46,638 nucleotides of DNA, from the NCBI GenBank assembly GCA_004555155.1, contig SFJH01000026.1, positions 1 to 46,638 of the forward strand, in the 5' to 3' direction. Source of the DNA: Clostridiales bacterium. Its GTDB lineage: Bacteria; Bacillota; Clostridia; Christensenellales; Aristaeellaceae. Below the pieces are notes generated by a model, which was not told the origin of the DNA, searched no databases, and saw only the letters and a list, made by a program, of their open reading frames with translations. The translations under genes and the position numbers were made by a program. Shown here piece by piece: positions 1-8,573 of this stretch; the first letter of the stretch is position 1, and each line of letters opens with the position of its first letter.

Positions 1-311
1 TCCAGCGCGTCCATCCGCGTGGCCAAGGGCACGCAGGTCAATCTGCTGGCCGTCAAGGGCAGCTGGGCGCTGGTGGAGAACGGCGGCGTGTACGCCTATG
101 TCAAGGCCAGCCAGGTATCCGCCGCCTCCGCCCCGGATTACAGCGAGCTGATGAAAAACGCCCAGGCCGCGGTGATCACCGCCGACACCCGGGTCTACAA
201 GTCCGCCTCCGCCTCCAGCGCGTCCCTCCGCGTGGCCAAGGGCACGCAGGTCAATCTGCTGGCCGTCAAGGGCAGCTGGGCGCTGGTGGAGAACGGCGGC
301 GTGTACGCCTA
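1..311 (+). repeat. Near-identical 98-bp direct repeat encoding SH3 units
   Basis: Bases 1-98 and 214-311 are identical except at base 13 (A) versus base 226 (C). The offset of 213 bp is 71 codons, so the duplication is in frame and adds one SH3 domain. Flanking sequence diverges at once, which fits recent duplication or gene conversion within the SH3 region. More copies may lie upstream of the window. Confidence 0.9.
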
Positions 312-1071
312 CATGAAGGCCTCCGAGGTGACGGTCGCCGACGACGCTCCGTCCGCGCCCGAGGCCGAGCCGGATTACAGCAGCCTCCTCCCCTCCGCCA
401 AGCCCGCCGTGATGACCGCCGACGCGAAGGTCTACAAGACTGCGGATACCTCCAGCGACAGCCGCACCCTCGCCAAGGGAACCAGCGTCAATCTCCTCGC
501 CGTCAACGGCGACTGGGCGCTGATCGAGCGCAGCGGCTCCTACGGCTTCACCGCCGCCGGCAGCGTGGCCCTCGCCCCTGCCGCCACGCCCACGCCCACG
601 CCCGCGCCCACGCCCACGCCCGTCCCCGACGACTATCTCCATTCCGACAAATATTCCAACGAGCAGAAGTGCTATCTGTTCCTCACCCGGGAGATGAAGC
701 TGAACACCGCCGCCGCCTGCGGCATCCTCGCCAACCTCCGCCGGGAATCCAATTTTAATCCCACCTCCGGCAGCAGCTATTACGGCATCGTCCAGTGGGG
801 CGGCGGCCGCAAATCCAACCTGATCTCCTTCTGCTCCCAGAACGGCTACAGCTATTCCTCCCTCGAGGGTCAGCTCCACTTCCTCGCCTACGAGCTCAAG
901 CAGAATTCCTCCGTCCTCGAATACCTCCAGTCCGTGCCGGATTCCGCCAAGGGCGCCTACGACGCGGCCTACCACTTCTGCTACTACTACGAGCGCCCCG
1001 CCAACAAGGCCGCCTCCTCCGCCTCCCGCGGCGAGCTGGCCCGCGACACGTACTACCCGAAGTACGCATAG
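1..1071 (+). CDS. SH3-repeat cell-wall protein with C-terminal phage-tail-lysozyme domain (5' partial)
   Basis: The reading frame is open from base 1, so the N-terminus lies outside the window. Visible order: one partial and two full bacterial SH3-like repeats (each with the pattern VYK...SSAS...AKGT..NLLAV.G.WAL), a Pro-Thr linker at about 575-630, then a roughly 140-residue C-terminal domain. That domain resembles the phage tail lysozyme family, with a candidate catalytic Glu in RRESNFNP and the motif YYGIVQWGGGR. The likely role is extracellular peptidoglycan binding and cleavage. The first two repeats are almost identical in DNA, a recent internal duplication. The SH3 units resemble those of the NlpC/P60 protein at 4952. 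The lysozyme assignment is by motif only and moderately sure. Confidence 0.8.
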   Translation, partial: SSASIRVAKGTQVNLLAVKGSWALVENGGVYAYVKASQVSAASAPDYSELMKNAQAAVITADTRVYKSASASSASLRVAKGTQVNLLAVKGSWALVENGGVYAYMKASEVTVADDAPSAPEAEPDYSSLLPSAKPAVMTADAKVYKTADTSSDSRTLAKGTSVNLLAVNGDWALIERSGSYGFTAAGSVALAPAATPTPTPAPTPTPVPDDYLHSDKYSNEQKCYLFLTREMKLNTAAACGILANLRRESNFNPTSGSSYYGIVQWGGGRKSNLISFCSQNGYSYSSLEGQLHFLAYELKQNSSVLEYLQSVPDSAKGAYDAAYHFCYYYERPANKAASSASRGELARDTYYPKYA

Positions 1072-1126
1072 CCCAGCGGCAGCGCCCCTCCGGCAGCGCC
1101 GGACGGGTTCGCCGCTCCCCCGCCGG

Positions 1127-1161
1127 ATGGAGAGGCTTTCGCCGAAGCCTCTCCATTCTTT
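1127..1161 (+). terminator. Intrinsic terminator after the SH3/lysozyme gene
   Basis: A perfect 12-bp stem (1127-1138 with 1145-1156), 6-nt loop, followed by TCTTT. It lies about 55 nt after the stop codon of the upstream plus-strand gene. Confidence 0.7.
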
Positions 1162-1201
1162 GCGCTTCGCCGACCGCAAGGCCTTTCCGAAGCAGAGATC
1201 A

Positions 1202-1248
1202 AAAGGCCGCGAACGGCTTCGCAGATTGCGCGCCGTTCACGGCCTTTT
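1202..1248 (-). terminator. Hairpin terminator for the sugar transferase gene (minus strand)
   Basis: Arms 1202-1217 and 1232-1247 pair over 16 bp. The single mismatch on the plus strand becomes a G-U wobble in minus-strand RNA, and the minus copy runs into TTTT. This places it as the end of the converging minus-strand transcript. The rest of 1072-1395 holds only GC-rich sequence with no gene I can support. Confidence 0.6.
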
Positions 1249-1395
1249 CCAGTTCCCGCCGACGGTTCAGACGCTGCGGATCGGAATCGCGCGCCATCCG
1301 CGATCCGGATCGCCTGGTCTGACCGTTCGCCGTTTCAGGCTCCGTTCCACAGCCCTTCGGCAGTTATCCAGCTCCGGCGGCCCGGGAGATCGCCG

Positions 1396-2704
1396 CTATC
1401 CCGCCTTTTTCGTGCGGTTGAAGATGTCTCTGCTGCGGTTTTTGTCGAAGCCCTCGGTGCTTTCGGGCGTGAACATGGTTTTGATGGTCAGAAGAATGAG
1501 CTTGAAGTCGAGCAGGAAGGACTGGTTTTCCGTAGCCGGTAAGCCCGCCCTTGACGCGATGGCGATAGCGGAACTCGGGCACCTCCTTTTCATAGAGCTG
1601 CACGAGCATGCTGCTCTCGGGGCGGGGGCCGACCAGGGACATCTGGCCCAGAAGCACATTGAGCACCTGCGGCGTTTCGTCGATGCGGGTTTTGCGAATG
1701 ACGCGGCCGACGCGGGTGATGCGCGGATCATCGGCCGTGGCGGGCCGCGCGCCGTACTTCTCCGCGTCCACGACCATGCTGCGGAACTTGAAGATGCTGA
1801 ACCGCCGCCCGTTCTGGGTGACGCGCTCCTGCTTGTAGAAGACGGGGCCGCCGTCCTCGGCCTTGATGCAGACCGCCACCACGAGCATTACTGGCGCAAA
1901 CACGACCAGAAACAGCATGGACAGCACGACGTCAAACGCGCGCTTGAGCACATAGTTGCGGTTGCGCTTGTAGCTGTAATCATAGCGCATCAGCGGGGTA
2001 TCCAGGAAATTCTTGACCGTGCAGCTGCGGCAGATGATGTCCTCGAACTCGGGCACGAAGAAGAAGACCTTGCCCTCGTCCAGACAGCGCTCCATGCAGA
2101 GCGCGCGCTTCTCGGAGCTCACGCCGAAGAAGATGACCCGCTCGCACTGCGCGATGCCCTCGAACAGCTCGCGGGCGGTCCGGTCCTCCGGTTCCACGCG
2201 GCAGACGTCGAACAGGTGGCCGTACTTGCTCTGAAGCCGGTCGGCAAAGCGCCGGGCCGAGTCCTCCGTCTCCTTGCCGCCATAAATCAGAAGCGTTCTG
2301 TCCGGCTCGATGTGGGACAGCAGATAGCGCTTCGCGATCCAGACGATCAGCGTCGTGCCCACCAGCTGCGCCAGCACCACGCCCGCGCCGGGCAGGACGC
2401 TGACATAGTTGCGCCTCAGCAGACAGCAGGCGACGTACAGCGCCAGATCCGAGATGCCGAAACTGATGAACTGCGAAAGCACCGTCTCGTCGATGCCGGA
2501 CGAGGCGATGGCATATCCCCGGTACAGCTTGCTCAGCCATCGGTAAATCACATAGTACGCCGCAATCGCGCCCACCGCGCCCTCCGGACGGTGGGAACGG
2601 AAGGCAAAGGCATTGTAATAATCCAGCCAGATCATGGCGAACAGGCCGACATTGCACAGGATCAGCGCGATGGTCGCCACATGGGTGATTCTCTTGTTTT
2701 TCAT
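1396..2704 (-). pseudogene. Polyprenyl-phosphate sugar phosphotransferase, frameshifted by a small deletion
   Basis: The first ~390 codons encode a typical exopolysaccharide polyprenyl glycosylphosphotransferase: about four N-terminal membrane helices, a nucleotide-binding-like middle domain (LLIYGGKETED), another helix, then the bacterial sugar transferase domain (KRAFDVV..., FKFRSMV, DETPQ.LNVL, SLVGPRPE). Such enzymes load the first sugar phosphate onto undecaprenyl phosphate in surface polysaccharide synthesis. After GGLTGY the frame breaks. The expected C-terminal end (ENQSFLLDFKLILLTIK..., to the stop at 1396) continues in another frame. Compared with the usual family layout, about 20 residues around AQVYGKY are missing at the junction near base 1531. 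Read on without a shift, the first frame ends at 1364 with an unrelated basic tail. This is either a real inactivating deletion or an assembly error. Confidence 0.8.
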
Positions 2705-2772
2705 GAATCCCTCTCTGCTCGTTTTTCGGGAATCGGTTCCCGCCGCGGCAGAGAACCTCTGTTTCCTATTTC

Positions 2773-2800
2773 ATTATACCGGAATCGCCGCAAATGTCAA
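2773..2800 (-). promoter_or_regulatory. Consensus sigma-A promoter for the sugar transferase
   Basis: On the minus strand, -35 TTGACA (2795-2800) and -10 TATAAT (2773-2778) are both perfect and 16 bp apart. The start codon at 2704 lies about 60 nt downstream of the predicted transcription start. A fully consensus promoter on a broken gene suggests recent damage or a sequence error. Confidence 0.85.
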
Positions 2801-2810
2801 CGGCGACGCA

Positions 2811-2846
2811 AAACTGCCGCTGATTGTGCGCAATCAGCGGCAGTTT
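2811..2846 (-). terminator. Strong hairpin after psuG
   Basis: A perfect 16-bp stem (2811-2826 with 2831-2846) and 4-nt loop sit 9 nt beyond the psuG stop. The minus-strand copy ends AGTTTTGCG, so only a short U tract follows. Probably the operon terminator. Confidence 0.7.
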
Positions 2847-2854
2847 GACGCCGG

Positions 2855-3778
<924 letters not shown>

Positions 3779-3782
3779 TGCC

Positions 3783-4718
3783 TTACAGCCTCCTCATTGC
3801 TCGTTTGATTTCGTCCATGCGCCGCTGCAGGAGCGGCTCGGACATCCCGGGACTGACCGTCTCCAGCGATTCCACGGCGATGGACGCCGCCGCCATGCCG
3901 GCCAGCGCGGTCTCCTCCAGCGCCAGCCCCCGCCGCATCGCCCAGGCCAGCGCGGCGGTGAACGCGTCGCCCGCGCCGGTAGCGTTGCGCATCCGCACCG
4001 GCACGCCGGGCAGCAGCAGCGTCCGCGCGCCGTCGGCGCAGCACACGCCGTGCGCGCCCAGCGTCAGAAACACCCGCCGCGCACCCATGCCGATCAGCGC
4101 CTCAGCCGCGCGCCGGGCGGATGCGCCGTCCGTCACATCGACGCCCGTGAGCAGTCCGGCCTCGATGCGGTTGGGCTTCACCGCGTCCAGATGGGGCATC
4201 GCGGCGCGCAGCCGGCCCGCCTTAGCCGCGGACACGCAGTCGGCAATCACCGGAATCTCCAGCGTCTGCGCCAGATGCGCAATCGTCTCCTCCGGCAGAT
4301 TCGCCTCCACCACCGCCATCGACGCGCCGCGCAGCGCAGGCATCAGCGGCTCCAGCCTCGAAACGGTCATGCGGTCGTGGATGTCCATGTCGTTCACGGC
4401 CAGGGACATGTCGCCGTCGGCATCGGCGATGAACAGGTAGACGGACGTGGCCGCATCGTCAAACTGCAGCGCGTAGTCCAGGCCCACGCCCGAGCGCGCG
4501 CAGTCCGCGCGGATCAGCTCCGCGTGCAGATCGCCGCCCAGCGCCGTGAACAGCTGCGCCTCCAGCCCCAGCTGCGCCGCGTTGCAGGCGATGTTCCGCC
4601 CCACGCCGCCCATGGACAAGCGCACCTTTCCCGGCGTGGAGTCCCCCGGAACCGCCCGCCCCAGGGGAAATCCGCCGATGTCCACGTTCGCCGCGCCCAC
4701 TACCGCCACATACGCCAT
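3783..4718 (-). CDS. psuK: PfkB-family pseudouridine kinase
   Basis: Phosphorylates pseudouridine to feed PsuG. The 311-residue ribokinase-like fold shows the N-terminal substrate loop (GAANVDIGGFP, GGVGRNIACNAAQLG), NRIEAGLLTG, and the C-terminal PfkB signature NATGAGDAFTAAL with the catalytic Asp. It comes directly before psuG, which fixes the substrate much better than sequence alone. The start has GGAGGGA 8-9 nt upstream. The operon has its own promoter with a palindrome across the -35 element. No dedicated transporter gene is linked. Confidence 0.93.
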   Translation of the reverse strand: MAYVAVVGAANVDIGGFPLGRAVPGDSTPGKVRLSMGGVGRNIACNAAQLGLEAQLFTALGGDLHAELIRADCARSGVGLDYALQFDDAATSVYLFIADADGDMSLAVNDMDIHDRMTVSRLEPLMPALRGASMAVVEANLPEETIAHLAQTLEIPVIADCVSAAKAGRLRAAMPHLDAVKPNRIEAGLLTGVDVTDGASARRAAEALIGMGARRVFLTLGAHGVCCADGARTLLLPGVPVRMRNATGAGDAFTAALAWAMRRGLALEETALAGMAAASIAVESLETVSPGMSEPLLQRRMDEIKRAMRRL

Positions 4719-4756
4719 GTCCGTCCCTCCGCCGCCGTTTTTCCAGTCGCCCCATC

Positions 4757-4786
4757 ATTATAGCATGCTTCCCCCCGACCGTGCAA
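4757..4786 (-). promoter_or_regulatory. psuKG promoter
   Basis: Minus strand -35 TTGCAC (4781-4786), 18-bp spacer, -10 TATAAT (4757-4762) with an extended TGC in front. The predicted start lies about 30 nt before the psuK start codon. Confidence 0.75.
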
Positions 4787-4802
4787 CCCATGCGATGGGT
4801 TG
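4784..4802. promoter_or_regulatory. Candidate operator palindrome over the psuKG -35 element
   Basis: CAACCCAT-GCG-ATGGGTTG is a perfect 8-bp inverted repeat with a 3-bp centre, and its left arm overlaps the -35 box. A site in this position would suit a repressor. No regulator gene is adjacent. Confidence 0.5.
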
Positions 4803-4889
4803 ATTGCAGGTTTATGCCGAAAATGCGACAAAGCATGTTGGTTTATTGCTTTTGTTCTGTGAAAATTTTCCGGTTTTATTCAAAAACTA

Positions 4890-4918
4890 TTGCATTTGAC
4901 ACATTTTTGCAATATAAT
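4890..4918 (+). promoter_or_regulatory. Promoter of the NlpC/P60 gene
   Basis: A perfect -10 TATAAT lies at 4913-4918. The -35 is either TTGCAT (4890-4895, 17-bp spacing) or the perfect TTGACA at 4896-4901, whose 11-bp spacing is too short for sigma-A. The first reading is preferred. Confidence 0.6.
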
Positions 4919-4951
4919 GGATTCGAATAGTTTATGAGGAGTGAAACCGTC

Positions 4952-5902
4952 ATGAACACGACCCTGCGGCGGCTTGTCCGCGTTCTGGTGATTTCTGCGG
5001 CGCTGATGGTCTGCCTGTGCGTCACGGCGTTTGCGGCGTCCATATCCTGCCGCGTGAATACCACCACGAAGGTCTACAAGAGCCCCTCGACCTCGTCCGC
5101 ATCGATCAAGGTCGCCAAGAACACCCGCGTCACCATGACCGCCTACAACGGCAGCTGGGCGCTGGTCACCCGGGACGGCGTGAAGGCCTACATCCCGATC
5201 AAGTATCTGACGCTGACCAACCGCCTGACCGCCTATACCTCCACCTCCACGGCGATGTACAAAAGCGCGTCCTCGTCCTCGTCGAAGCTGGGCACGCTGG
5301 CCAAGGGCACGAAGATTTACATCAACGGCCGCGACGGCAGCTACTTCCGCGTGCAGAACTCGTCCGGCTCCATCACCGGCTATGTGAAGATCTCCAACGT
5401 GACCTCCAAGAAGCCGTCGGGCTCCAGCTCCGGCAGCTCGTCCGACAGCTCCTCCAGCAGTTCGTCCGGCAGCTCGTCCTCGGGGAAGTACTCCCCCAGC
5501 ATGTCCAATTCCCAGAAGATCGAATACGTCATCTCCGTGGCGGAATCGCTGAAGGGAAAGCCCTATTCGTCCAGCGCGAACCCGCCGAGCTCCTTTGACT
5601 GCTCCCGCTATGTGAAGTACTGCTTCGGCCAGGCGGACGTCAAGCTGTCCGGCACCGCGAAGACGCAGGGCTACGACACCAGCCACGAGCGCATCACCAG
5701 CATCAGCTCGCTCAAGCGCGGCGACGTGGTGGTGTTCAACACCAACGCCTCCGACGACGATCTCTCCGACCACACCGGCATCTATCTGGGCAGCGGATAC
5801 TTCATCCACGCCTCCTCCTCCGCCGGCAAGGTCATCGTCAGCTCCCTGTCGTCGGGCTACTACAAGCGCGTGTTCTCCTGGGGCCTGCGCATCTTCGGCT
5901 GA
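4952..5902 (+). CDS. Secreted SH3 / NlpC-P60 peptidoglycan endopeptidase
   Basis: Cuts peptidoglycan stem peptides outside the cell. The 316-residue chain has a signal peptide (about 1-30, ending VTAFAA), two SH3-like units (about 32-150), a Ser/Gly linker (about 155-185), and a C-terminal NlpC/P60 domain. The catalytic Cys is in SFDCSRYV, a His is in DHTGIYLG, and another is in FIHASSS. The start at 4952 is chosen over the in-frame ATG at 4934 because AGGAG lies 10 nt upstream and the signal peptide then begins properly. The SH3 units resemble those of the gene at 1-1071, so the two proteins may act on the same wall. A strong hairpin ends the transcript. Confidence 0.93.
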   Translation: MNTTLRRLVRVLVISAALMVCLCVTAFAASISCRVNTTTKVYKSPSTSSASIKVAKNTRVTMTAYNGSWALVTRDGVKAYIPIKYLTLTNRLTAYTSTSTAMYKSASSSSSKLGTLAKGTKIYINGRDGSYFRVQNSSGSITGYVKISNVTSKKPSGSSSGSSSDSSSSSSSGSSSSGKYSPSMSNSQKIEYVISVAESLKGKPYSSSANPPSSFDCSRYVKYCFGQADVKLSGTAKTQGYDTSHERITSISSLKRGDVVVFNTNASDDDLSDHTGIYLGSGYFIHASSSAGKVIVSSLSSGYYKRVFSWGLRIFG

Positions 5903-5915
5903 TCAGACCGTGCAT

Positions 5916-5970
5916 AAGGAGCTGTGAAAGAACGGTAAAGCGTTCTTTCACAGCTCCTTTGTTTCTTTTT
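5916..5970. terminator. Bidirectional terminator with perfect 19-bp stem
   Basis: Arms 5916-5934 and 5941-5959 are perfect complements around a 6-nt loop, followed by a T-rich run. It lies between converging genes. The stop codon of the minus-strand GNAT remnant (5948-5950) is inside the stem. Confidence 0.85.
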
Positions 5971-6309
5971 CCTCAGCCCAGTCATTCAGCCGCCTGAAAA
6001 ACTCTGTTCCAATGCCTATGCCGCGATAGTCCTTCAGGATGCCAACAACAATATATGCGGAATGAGCGATGCGGTTCAATCTGCCCTTTTGCGCGGATAT
6101 GTACCCTGCAAGTTTCGGATTTTCCTCAGCAACGAGAAGGAAATCCTCTCCCCCTCGGAATCCCGTATGAGAGACTCAACTTGAGGAAGATTCCGGGTTC
6201 GTTCGCCTGGTTCATACAGCATATACTTTGTTTCATAATCCAACTGATTCATCAGATTCCAGAATTTCTCAGCCTCATCCACGGGCAGTTTTCTGTACTC
6301 CATTTTCAT
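5948..6309 (-). pseudogene. GNAT acetyltransferase, frameshifted
   Basis: The N-terminal part (MKMEYRKLPVDEAEKFW...) runs to about codon 54 (DSEGE). The frame then leaves the family pattern and would stop at 6076. Reading the other frame from about 6148 restores a GNAT core: LLVAEENPKLAGYISA, AYIVVGILKDYRGIGIGTEF (acetyl-CoA loop), then FRRLNDWAEE and a stop at 5948. A 2-bp insertion (GAGAG for GAG) or an equivalent 1-bp loss at 6145-6152 explains this. The gene is AT-richer than its neighbours, which suggests acquisition from elsewhere. The substrate is unknown. A sequencing error at one site could make the gene intact. Confidence 0.8.
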
Positions 6310-6403
6310 ATCCTCTGCAAATTCCGACCTATAGGCCGGTTCGCTTCCATATTATCACATAACCGGCTTAAACACAAGAACCGCCGCGGCCGTGCGCCGT
6401 CTT

Positions 6404-6432
6404 CCGGAGGCCGCGCCTCCGGCGGAGTTTTT
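6404..6432 (+). terminator. Hairpin with T tract upstream of the mutT promoter
   Basis: CCGGAGGC (6404-6411) pairs with GCCTCCGG (6415-6422), and TTTTT follows. It lies between divergent genes just before the mutT -35 box, so it may insulate mutT from upstream transcription. The rest of 6310-6434 shows no gene. Confidence 0.45.
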
Positions 6433-6434
6433 GG

Positions 6435-6463
6435 TTGCCGTGCAGGAAATATTGTGTTAAAAT
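6435..6463 (+). promoter_or_regulatory. mutT promoter
   Basis: TTGCCG (6435-6440), 17-bp spacer, TAAAAT (6458-6463). The start codon is 24 nt downstream of the -10 box, giving a very short leader. Confidence 0.7.
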
Positions 6464-6486
6464 AGAAGCGATTGGAGGAATGCCGT

Positions 6487-6873
6487 ATGATTGCCGTCGT
6501 TGCCGGAATTGTCATCAGGGACGGCCTCGTCATGCTCTGCCAGCGGAAGGACGCCGGGCCGGAGGCGCTGAAGTGGGAGTTCCCCGGCGGCAAGCTGGAG
6601 CCCGGCGAGTCGCCCGAGCAGGCGCTGGTGCGGGAGCTGCGCGAGGAGCTGGACGTCGAAACCCGCGTCGGCCGGGTCTACGACGTGCGCCTGCGCCGGT
6701 ATCCCGACCGGGATATTCTGCTGCTGTTCTACCGCTGCGCGCTGGTCTCCGGAACGCCCCGCTGCGTGGACTGCGCCGCGATCGAATGGGTGGAGCCGTC
6801 CCGCCTCGCGGCCTACGATCTCGCGCCCGCCGACGCCGCCGTCGCCGCGCGCCTGGCCGAGGAGGGGCTCTGA
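6487..6873 (+). CDS. mutT: NUDIX hydrolase, MutT-type 8-oxo-dGTP diphosphatase
   Basis: The 128-residue protein has the Nudix box GKLEPGESPEQALVRELREE, which differs from the consensus by Asp in place of the usual Gly after the EE pair. Length, the N-terminal VVAGIVIRDGLVMLCQRK and the WEFPGGK strand match the MutT subgroup, which cleans the nucleotide pool of oxidised dGTP. Start: ATG with GGAGG 8 nt upstream. An in-frame TTG at 6472 overlaps that ribosome site and was not used. Monocistronic, with its own promoter. The exact substrate is inferred from the family. Confidence 0.88.
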   Translation: MIAVVAGIVIRDGLVMLCQRKDAGPEALKWEFPGGKLEPGESPEQALVRELREELDVETRVGRVYDVRLRRYPDRDILLLFYRCALVSGTPRCVDCAAIEWVEPSRLAAYDLAPADAAVAARLAEEGL

Positions 6874-6956
6874 CCGCCCTGTGGAAATCAGGAGCGACAT
6901 TTCAGACGCGGAATTGTATCTTTCAGCGCGGAACCCTTCCACTTCGCCCCCGCCTG

Positions 6957-6965
6957 TGATATACT
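6957..6965 (+). promoter_or_regulatory. Extended -10 promoter of the nfeD-floA operon
   Basis: TG-A-TATACT at 6957-6965 with no convincing -35 box, as is usual for extended -10 promoters. It lies 33 nt before the start of nfeD. Confidence 0.55.
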
Positions 6966-6998
6966 TGTAGCATGAGAAATAAGCAAGGAGGGAGAACT

Positions 6999-7514
6999 AT
7001 GATGGAACTGGGCGCGCTGGTACAGGCGCACATTCCGGCGCTGATCATGATGATCGCCGGCTTCGCGCTGCTGGTGGTGGAGATGTACATTCCCGGCTTC
7101 GGACTGGCCGGCTTCTCCGGCACCGCGCTGATGGTGGGCGGCATCGTGCTGATGGGGCCGACGCCGCTGCAGGCGCTGCTGCTGGTGCTGATCAGCGTGG
7201 TACTGCTGGGCATTGCGTTTTCGCTGGCCATGCACTCGATCTCGAAGGGACGGCTGTCCCGGTCGAAGCTGGTGCTCAACGCGGCGCTCAACCAGAAGGA
7301 CGCCTCCGGCGACGAGGATCTGAGCTACTTCGTCGGCCGCACGGGCAAAACCCACACCGCGCTGCGCCCTGCGGGCATCGCGGAATTCGACGGCGTGAAG
7401 CTGAACGTGGTCTCCGACGGGGACTTCGTGGGCGCACAGCGCTCCGTGCGCGTGGAGCGCGTGGAGGGAAACCGCATCGTGGTCCGCGAGTGCGCCGCGG
7501 ACGAACAACCATAA
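6999..7514 (+). CDS. NfeD-like membrane protein
   Basis: A 171-residue short NfeD-family protein: two to three membrane helices (about 10-75), a charged stretch, then a C-terminal OB-fold domain (about 105-165; GRTGKTHTALRPAGIAEFDG and VVSDGDFV are typical). NfeD proteins are normally encoded next to flotillins and work with them at membrane microdomains. Here floA follows 33 nt later. Start: ATG at 6999 (or the adjacent 7002), with AAGGAGGG just upstream. An upstream in-frame ATG at 6972 precedes that site and is not favoured. Confidence 0.88.
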   Translation: MMELGALVQAHIPALIMMIAGFALLVVEMYIPGFGLAGFSGTALMVGGIVLMGPTPLQALLLVLISVVLLGIAFSLAMHSISKGRLSRSKLVLNAALNQKDASGDEDLSYFVGRTGKTHTALRPAGIAEFDGVKLNVVSDGDFVGAQRSVRVERVEGNRIVVRECAADEQP

Positions 7515-7547
7515 CCATTCGACCATTCTGCGGAGGGAGTTGACAAC

Positions 7548-8543
7548 ATGGAACCCATCGTGTATCTCTTTATCGGTCTTGCCATTCTGATCTTCATCAT
7601 CCTGTTCTTTACGCTGTTCCCCATCGGCCTGTGGATCGAGGCCATCGCCTCGGGCGTGCACGTCAGCCTGTTCAGCATGCTGGGCATGCGCCTGCGCCGC
7701 ATCAATCCCTCGAAGATCGTGCGCGCGCTGATCAAGGCCCAGAAGGCCGGCATCACCATCGACCGCAACAAGCTGGAAGCCCACTTCCTGGCCGGCGGCA
7801 ACGTGGATCGCGTGATCAACGCGCTGATCTCCGCCCAGTCCGCCGAGATCCCGCTGGAGTTTGAAAAGAGCCTGGCCATCGACCTGGCCGGCCGTAACGT
7901 CGAGGAAGCCGTGAAGATGAGCGTCAACCCGAAGGTCATCGAGACACCCGTGGTGGCCGCCATCGCCAAGGACGGCATCGAGCTGCGCGCCAAGGCCCGC
8001 GTGACCGTGCGCGCCAACATCTCCCGCCTGGTGGGCGGCGCCGGCGAGGAAACCATCATCGCCCGCGTCGGCGAGGGCATCGTCACCACCGTCGGCTCCT
8101 CCGAAACCCACAAGGCCGTGCTGGAAAACCCCGACCTGATCAGCCGCACCGTGCTGAACAAGGGCCTCGACGCCGGCACCGCCTATGAGATCCTGTCCAT
8201 CGACATCGCGGATGTGGACGTCGGCCGCAACGTCGGCGCGCAGCTGCAGATGGATCAGGCCGAAGCCGATCGCCGCATCGCCCAGGCCAAGGCCGAGGAG
8301 CGCCGCGCGATGGCCGTCGCTCAGGAGCAGGAAAACATCGCCCGCGTGCAGGAGATGCGCGCGAAGGTGGTCGCCGCCGAGGCCGAGGTGCCCAAGGCCA
8401 TGGCCGAGGCCCTCAGAAGCGGCAAGCTGGGCGTGATGGACTACTATCAGATGCAGAACGTGATCTCCGACACCCGCATGCGCCAGGCCATCGCCGGTGA
8501 CGGCGCGGCTCCGGACGCCGCCGGAGAGTCCGCCAAGAAGTAA
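7548..8543 (+). CDS. floA: Flotillin-like protein FloA
   Basis: A 331-residue lipid-raft scaffold protein. It has an N-terminal membrane segment (about 4-28), a PHB/SPFH-type domain (about 50-230), a coiled-coil rich in Ala, Glu and Gln (about 230-295), and the conserved MDYYQMQNV.SDT..R near the end. In Bacillus the FloA/YqfA protein organises membrane regions and affects signalling and secretion. Gene order nfeD-floA is conserved in Firmicutes. Ribosome site GGAGGG lies about 10 nt upstream of the start. Confidence 0.96.
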   Translation: MEPIVYLFIGLAILIFIILFFTLFPIGLWIEAIASGVHVSLFSMLGMRLRRINPSKIVRALIKAQKAGITIDRNKLEAHFLAGGNVDRVINALISAQSAEIPLEFEKSLAIDLAGRNVEEAVKMSVNPKVIETPVVAAIAKDGIELRAKARVTVRANISRLVGGAGEETIIARVGEGIVTTVGSSETHKAVLENPDLISRTVLNKGLDAGTAYEILSIDIADVDVGRNVGAQLQMDQAEADRRIAQAKAEERRAMAVAQEQENIARVQEMRAKVVAAEAEVPKAMAEALRSGKLGVMDYYQMQNVISDTRMRQAIAGDGAAPDAAGESAKK

Positions 8544-8573
8544 CATGAACCGACAGGAAGGGAGGTCTGCCGC

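Noticed and set aside
1..1071. Prophage tail gene, suggesting a prophage at the left edge
   Set aside because: The lysozyme domain is of phage type, but the SH3 repeats and the neighbouring polysaccharide gene fit a host wall enzyme, and no other phage gene is present.
4896..4918. Perfect TTGACA/TATAAT pair before the NlpC gene as a consensus promoter
   Set aside because: The two boxes are only 11 bp apart, too close for sigma-A; the weaker TTGCAT at 17 bp is the better -35.
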